DNA of 57,833 bases, taken from DASREM01 sp035652095. Its GTDB lineage: Bacteria > Acidobacteriota > Terriglobia > Terriglobales > Acidobacteriaceae. The translations under genes were made by a program, and so were the position numbers. The notes below the pieces were generated by a model. The model was given only the letters and a program-made list of their open reading frames with translations, did not search any database and was not told the origin of the DNA. How positions within the stretch are numbered: position 1 is the stretch's first letter; each line of letters starts with the position of its first letter. Where the stretch lies: the NCBI GenBank assembly GCA_035652095.1, contig DASREM010000029.1:1-57833 (forward strand), given 5' to 3'. Of the stretch, positions 53,624 through 57,833 are shown piece after piece.

Positions 53624-54910
53624 ATGAGATTCGAGCTTTTTATCGCAACCCGATACTTGCGGGCCAAACGCCGGCAAGCTGTGATCGGCGTGATTACGGC
53701 CATCTCGGTGTTAGGGGTCGCTGCCGGGGTTGCCTCGTTGATTGTCGCTCTAGCCATCAATAACGGATTTCGCCAGGATCTGCAGGACCGCCTGCTGGGC
53801 TCCACCTCTCACGTGAACCTGCTCCGGGTACAAAGCGACGGAATCAAAGACTGGCAGTCGCTGATGAGCCGACTTTCGCAGCAACCACACGTGGTAGCGG
53901 CGGCCCCTGCAATCTACGAGCAAGTGCTGATTTCACGGGGACCGCGGGCGCGGGGGGCCGTGCTCAAAGGGATTATTCCCGGGCACGAGCGCAATGTGAG
54001 CGATCTGCTGAACACCGTAAACATCGGGTCTGCCGATGCGCTCTCAGCACCGTCCGCAGAGCCTGCCCCGGCACAGTCTCCCACAGATCTGAGCGGAGTT
54101 GAGAACCGCATCGCCAGCATGCCGCCGATCATTCTTGGCGCAGACATGGCCACCGAGCTGGGAGCAACCGTCGGTTCGGTGGTGCTGGTTACCAGCCCGC
54201 AAGGAGAACTCACTCCCTTTGGCATGGTTCCCAAGTACAACCGGTTTCGCGTGGTGGGGATCTTCAACTCCGGCTTTTACGATTACGACAGCGCCTGGGC
54301 ATTTACCGACTTGTCGGATGCACAACATTTGTTCGGCCTTGGCGACCTGGTATCAGTGCTGGAATTCAAAGTAGATGACATCTACAAAGCGAGTCAGGTC
54401 TCTCACGAACTCGAGCGGGCGGCCGGATCCGGATTCATGGCCACCAACTGGATGGAGCAGAACAAGGCTTTGTTCAAGGCTTTGAGCCTGGAGAAAGTCG
54501 TTACATTCATCACCATTGGGCTCATCGTTTTCGTGGCCGCTCTCAACATTGTGATTGCGCTGACCATGATGGTCATGGAAAAGACCAAAGACATCGCGGT
54601 GCTGCGCTCGATGGGAACGAGGACGCCGCAAATCTGGAAGATCTTTGTATCGCAGGGATTCCTGATCGGGGTCTTTGGCACCGCCATCGGCCTGGTGCTC
54701 GGGTACGCACTGGCGTACCTGGGCGGTCATTATCATGTCATCCGGCTCGCTCCCGAGGTTTATTCCATTGACTACGTGCCCTTCGCGCCCCGCGTGAGCG
54801 ATGGGGTTTGGGTTTCTGGTATCGCGTTAGCCATTTCGTTAATCGCGACTATCTATCCGTCCTGGTCTGCAGCGCGTATTCTGCCTGCCGAAGCGCTGAG
54901 GTATGAATAA
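53624..54910 (+). CDS. lolC: Lipoprotein-releasing ABC transporter permease (LolC/LolE)
   Basis: The 428-aa membrane protein has the Lol/FtsX layout. An N-terminal helix (FIATRYLRAKRRQAVIGVIT) is followed by a large periplasmic domain (about 45-270, with the LolC/E hook region around HVVAAAPAIYEQVLI). Three C-terminal helices include LRSMGTRTPQIWKIF, the coupling segment to the ATPase. With LolD it extracts lipoproteins from the inner membrane for LolA. Only one permease is present, as in single-permease LolF-type systems. The ATPase gene follows 323 bases later. Confidence 0.92.
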   Translation: MRFELFIATRYLRAKRRQAVIGVITAISVLGVAAGVASLIVALAINNGFRQDLQDRLLGSTSHVNLLRVQSDGIKDWQSLMSRLSQQPHVVAAAPAIYEQVLISRGPRARGAVLKGIIPGHERNVSDLLNTVNIGSADALSAPSAEPAPAQSPTDLSGVENRIASMPPIILGADMATELGATVGSVVLVTSPQGELTPFGMVPKYNRFRVVGIFNSGFYDYDSAWAFTDLSDAQHLFGLGDLVSVLEFKVDDIYKASQVSHELERAAGSGFMATNWMEQNKALFKALSLEKVVTFITIGLIVFVAALNIVIALTMMVMEKTKDIAVLRSMGTRTPQIWKIFVSQGFLIGVFGTAIGLVLGYALAYLGGHYHVIRLAPEVYSIDYVPFAPRVSDGVWVSGIALAISLIATIYPSWSAARILPAEALRYE

Positions 54911-55233
54911 TTGTAGAAATGTGTGCGCGGATGCCCCAGCGGCGATGAATCCCGCCTCCATCTGGAACTCGTGGACGGTGCGCTGGTTGGGCTCTGCGTC
55001 GAAGATGGAGAACATCTGTCTTGAAGTGTCGCGGGCGTGCATCATCCGATTCAGAACGAACTTTAGTGACCATCGTCACATTGTCTTCTGGAGACAGAGG
55101 TATACAGTTTTCAGCATAGATGCCCCCGAAAAGGGAAGTAGAAGCGAACGGCACCGCTCCGTGATCTAATGCTGTATCCGGTCTCGCGGGTACAAACGCT
55201 GGGTACCTGAATTTGAGACGAGGAGCATGCCTA
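54911..55233. other. Gap between the two Lol genes
   Basis: 323 bases with no supportable gene. Short open frames on both strands lack ribosome sites and recognisable motifs. The gap is long for two subunits of one transporter and could be the scar of a lost gene. Confidence 0.4.
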
Positions 55234-55947
55234 TTGCATCTAAATGACAGGGAATGGATTCTGCGCGCGCAGGGCTTGAAAAAGGTCTTCCGCTCGGGAG
55301 AGTCCGACCTGATGCTCTTTGACAACCTGTCGTTCCAGGTAGCGAAGGGAGAAATGCTCGCGATTGTCGGTGAATCGGGAGCCGGAAAGAGCACCTTGTT
55401 GCACATCCTCGGCGCTCTTGATAGGGCTTCTGCAGGTGACGTATACTGCGCCCACTTGCAGTTGAGTTCGCTCTCTGAAAGGGATGCCGCCGAATTTCGC
55501 AACCGGGAAATCGGCTTTGTTTGGCAGTTCCACTACTTGCTGCCGGAATTCACGGCACTGGAAAACGTGGCTATGCCACTGCTGCTGCGGGGTACTTCCC
55601 GGCAGCAGGCACAAGGAGAAGCTTCGCGCTGGCTTCGCGAGGTCGGATTGGAGCAACGATCGCATCACCGCTCCGGGGAACTTTCCGGCGGTGAACAGCA
55701 ACGGATTGCTCTGGCACGCGCGCTCATCACTCGGCCCAAATTGCTATTGGCCGATGAGCCTACTGGAGACCTCGACAGCCGCACAGCGGACTCGGTTTTT
55801 GATTTGATCGCCAGGTTACATCGCGACTACCAGTTAACCTCTCTCATCGCTACCCACAATCTTGCGTTTGCCCGACGTTGTAATCGCGTAATGCGTTTGC
55901 AGGGAGGATGCATGGAGGAGATCGCGCCGCAGTCGCTGCCGGCATGA
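55234..55947 (+). CDS. lolD: Lipoprotein-releasing ABC transporter ATPase (LolD)
   Basis: The 237-aa ABC ATPase has GESGAGKST (Walker A), the Q-loop VWQFHYLLPEF, LSGGEQQRIALARAL (signature) and LLLADEPTGDLD (Walker B), then ATHN with the switch His. The LPEF-type Q-loop end and context with LolC/E identify LolD. The start is set at TTG 55234 because GAGGAG lies 8 bases before it; TTG 55213 is an alternative. It powers lipoprotein release from the inner membrane. Confidence 0.92.
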   Translation: MHLNDREWILRAQGLKKVFRSGESDLMLFDNLSFQVAKGEMLAIVGESGAGKSTLLHILGALDRASAGDVYCAHLQLSSLSERDAAEFRNREIGFVWQFHYLLPEFTALENVAMPLLLRGTSRQQAQGEASRWLREVGLEQRSHHRSGELSGGEQQRIALARALITRPKLLLADEPTGDLDSRTADSVFDLIARLHRDYQLTSLIATHNLAFARRCNRVMRLQGGCMEEIAPQSLPA

Positions 55948-56087
55948 AAGGTTGAACGACAAGGGGATGTGAAGCAAACTGCCGCAATGTGTTGCAATGC
56001 CAGAAAGGGAACGCAGGCGGCGAATGAAAAGGGTGTTTATTTACAACAGAACCTAGGTTTTGGCATGAATTCGGACCTAGAATCTGT

Positions 56088-56103
56088 TGGCACCTCGATT
56101 GCA
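56088..56103 (+). promoter_or_regulatory. Sigma-54 promoter upstream of clpC
   Basis: TTGGCACCTCGATTGCA (56087-56103) matches the sigma-54 consensus TGGCAC-N5-TTGCA. The -24 GG is at 56089-56090 and the -12 GC at 56101-56102, exactly 10 bases apart. The ATG of clpC is at 56192, leaving a leader of about 75-80 bases. An enhancer-binding activator would be required. Confidence 0.68.
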
Positions 56104-56191
56104 CGTTAGTTCATTGCCAAGGGTTGCCATGGGTTAGGGCCAGATCGGCTAACCCGGAAGTCTCCTGAAGCGCTAGAGGGAGAAGGGCTAT

Positions 56192-57833
56192 ATGTTTGAA
56201 CGGTATACAGAGAAAGCAAGGCGCGTCATCTTTTTTGCGCGTTATGAGGCCAGCCAATTCGGTTCTCCTTACATTGAGACCGAGCACCTGCTGCTGGGCC
56301 TGTTGCGCGAAGACAAGGCCCTGACGAACCGGTTCTTGCGCTCTCATGCCTCGGTGGAATCCATTCGGAAGCAGATCGAGGGGCACACGACGATTCGCGA
56401 GAAAGTTTCAACCTCGGTTGATCTTCCGCTGAGTAACGAGTGCAAGCGGGTTCTCGCCTATGCTGCTGAGGAAGCCGAACGGTTAAGCCACAAACACATT
56501 GGCACGGAACATCTGCTGTTAGGCTTGCTGCGGGAAGAGAAGTGTTTCGCGGCGGAGATCCTGCACGAGCGCGGCTTGCGTCTTTCGACCATTCGCGAAG
56601 AACTGGCACGCACCAGCCAGGAGAAAGCTCAGCCGCAACGCCAGCGTGAGTCTTCCCTGCTCAGCGAATTTTCGCGCGATCTGACCCAGGCCGCGATGGA
56701 CACCCAACTTGATCCGCTGGTGGGACGCGAAGGTGAAGTCGAGCGCGTGATTCAGATCCTGTGCCGCCGCACCAAAAACAACCCGGTGCTGATCGGCGAG
56801 CCTGGCGTCGGCAAGACCGCCATCGTCGAAGGTCTGGCGCAGCGCATCGCAGATGGCGAAGTTCCGTCGTTCCTCGCCGATAAGCGGATTCTGGCGCTTG
56901 ATCTTTCTTTAATCGTTGCTGGCACCAAGTATCGCGGCCAGTTCGAAGAGCGCCTGAAAACCATCATGAAAGAGTTGATGGAATCTCAGAACGCCATCAT
57001 CTTCATCGACGAGTTGCACACTCTCGTCGGCGCGGGCTCTGCGGAAGGGTCTTTGGACGCAGCCAACATCCTGAAGCCGGCTCTGTCCCGAGGCGAAATT
57101 CAGTGCATCGGCGCAACTACGCCCGGCGAATACCGCAAGTCGATCGAAAAGGATCGCTCGCTCGAGCGCCGTTTCCAGGCAGTGAAAGTTCCGCCTCCGA
57201 ACGAGGCCGATGCCACCAAGATTCTGTTCGGCATCAAGGACCGCTACGAGAAATTCCATGCGGTCACGTACACCGATGATTCCATCAACTTCGCGGTATC
57301 GCACTCGAACCGCTACATTCCCGATCGTTTCCTCCCGGACAAGGCGATCGATTTGATCGACGAAGCCGGCGCCCGCGTCAAGCTGCGCCAGACTTCGTTG
57401 CCCGAGGAGATCACCGAAGTCCAGAAGCGGATCAAGTTCATCGTCCACCGTATGGAGAACGCCATCGCGAACCATGAGTTCGAGAAGGCGCGCTTCTACT
57501 CGGACGAGGAACGCAAAGAGCGCGAGAACCTGCGCGCACTTCGCGAAAAATACCACCTCGATGAATCCTCCACCGGCGTTGTCGGTCGGGAGGACATCGA
57601 GGACGTGGTATCGCGCTGGACCGGCGTACCCGTCACCTCGATCAAGGAAGAAGAAACTCAGAAACTGCTGCGCATTGAAGAAGAGCTGCACAAGCGCGTG
57701 ATCTCGCAAGACAAATCGATCAGTGCGCTGGCTCGCGCCATCCGCCGCAGCCGCGCTGGCCTGAAAAACCCGAACCGGCCCATCGGCTCGTTCCTGTTCC
57801 TGGGACCAACTGGCGTCGGCAAGACCGAAGTCG
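56192..57833 (+). CDS. clpC: ATP-dependent Clp protease ATP-binding subunit ClpC (partial, 3' end outside the window)
   Basis: 547 residues are visible. There are two Clp-N repeats (1-145; IETEHLLLGLLRE and IGTEHLLLGLLREE), the first AAA+ domain with GEPGVGKTAIVEG (Walker A) and AIIFIDELHTLVG (Walker B) and R-R-F-Q arginine-finger region, and a UVR-like middle segment of about 40 residues (EVQKRIKFIVHRMENAIANH), characteristic of ClpC rather than ClpA/ClpB. The window ends in the second AAA+ domain's Walker A (GPTGVGKTEV). It unfolds substrates for ClpP. GAGAAGG lies 8 bases before the ATG. The sigma-54 site upstream suggests stress-linked control. Confidence 0.95.
   Translation, partial: MFERYTEKARRVIFFARYEASQFGSPYIETEHLLLGLLREDKALTNRFLRSHASVESIRKQIEGHTTIREKVSTSVDLPLSNECKRVLAYAAEEAERLSHKHIGTEHLLLGLLREEKCFAAEILHERGLRLSTIREELARTSQEKAQPQRQRESSLLSEFSRDLTQAAMDTQLDPLVGREGEVERVIQILCRRTKNNPVLIGEPGVGKTAIVEGLAQRIADGEVPSFLADKRILALDLSLIVAGTKYRGQFEERLKTIMKELMESQNAIIFIDELHTLVGAGSAEGSLDAANILKPALSRGEIQCIGATTPGEYRKSIEKDRSLERRFQAVKVPPPNEADATKILFGIKDRYEKFHAVTYTDDSINFAVSHSNRYIPDRFLPDKAIDLIDEAGARVKLRQTSLPEEITEVQKRIKFIVHRMENAIANHEFEKARFYSDEERKERENLRALREKYHLDESSTGVVGREDIEDVVSRWTGVPVTSIKEEETQKLLRIEEELHKRVISQDKSISALARAIRRSRAGLKNPNRPIGSFLFLGPTGVGKTEV

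Noticed and set aside
54903..55169. 88-aa open frame between lolC and lolD
   Set aside because: It overlaps the end of lolC, has no ribosome site and looks random.
56060..56083. Sigma-70 promoter TTGGCA / TAGAAT before clpC
   Set aside because: The spacing is 12 bases, too short for a working sigma-70 promoter; the sigma-54 site just downstream fits far better.

Overview
The window reads as a chromosomal segment of a soil-type Acidobacteriota (Koribacter/Terriglobia-like). This is inferred from the GC-rich coding style and from the gene set: large secreted FG-GAP/Ig-like repeat proteins, small secreted proteins with AGGAGG-type ribosome sites, a PA2778/PA2779-type operon and an IS3 remnant. 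No marker gene was searched. It opens with the 3' end of a 23S rRNA gene, then a 5S rRNA gene and a strong terminator. It closes inside a clpC-type ATPase gene.

Layout. 1-680: end of the rRNA operon. 0.7-4.2 kb: secreted proteins, including a large thioredoxin-fold protein. 4.3-15.8 kb: housekeeping and metabolism (SulP transporter, YdeI-like, YceH, HpcH/HpaI aldolase, a lipoprotein, glutamine synthetase, YbaK, small membrane protein, dienoyl-CoA-reductase-like SDR, ThiE with an FGE-like protein). 16-20.4 kb: an operon of a 1022-aa TPR protein, a small membrane protein and a LOG-family protein. 20.8-34.8 kb: methyltransferase, two giant FG-GAP proteins, a broken IS3 element, a paralogous gene pair, citrate synthase, an AhpD-like gene and small secreted proteins. 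35-44 kb: MetR-like regulator, acyl-AMP ligase/ACP/PlsC fusion, the PA2779/PA2778/beta-barrel operon, Cu/Zn superoxide dismutase, a histone-tail-like protein and a beta-propeller lipoprotein. 44-57.8 kb: HDAC-family hydrolase, AsmA-like protein, FecR-like protein, M20 amidohydrolase, a single-domain response regulator, LolC/E and LolD, and clpC.

Main discovery. Two genes are each interrupted by one in-frame TGA at exactly the position of a redox-active cysteine. Each TGA is followed at the right distance by a perfect 6-bp hairpin whose apical loop starts A-G-U-U, as expected of a bacterial SECIS element. One (1498-3378, minus) is a 626-aa secreted protein: a helical domain, a thioredoxin-like domain with a U-x-x-S site, then a TlpA-like domain with an intact WCPPC. 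I do not recognise this architecture as a described selenoprotein. The other (30551-31117, plus) is an AhpD-like peroxidase-related protein with a C-x-x-U site, a known selenoprotein type. Ordinary gene callers split both. Together they imply that this organism reads UGA as selenocysteine, although no sel genes lie in the window.

Other points of interest: a consensus sigma-54 promoter before clpC, a ligase-ACP-acyltransferase fusion in the opposite order to E. coli Aas, FG-GAP repeats that each carry an extra cysteine pair, and two genes whose promoters sit so close to the start codon that leaderless transcripts are likely.
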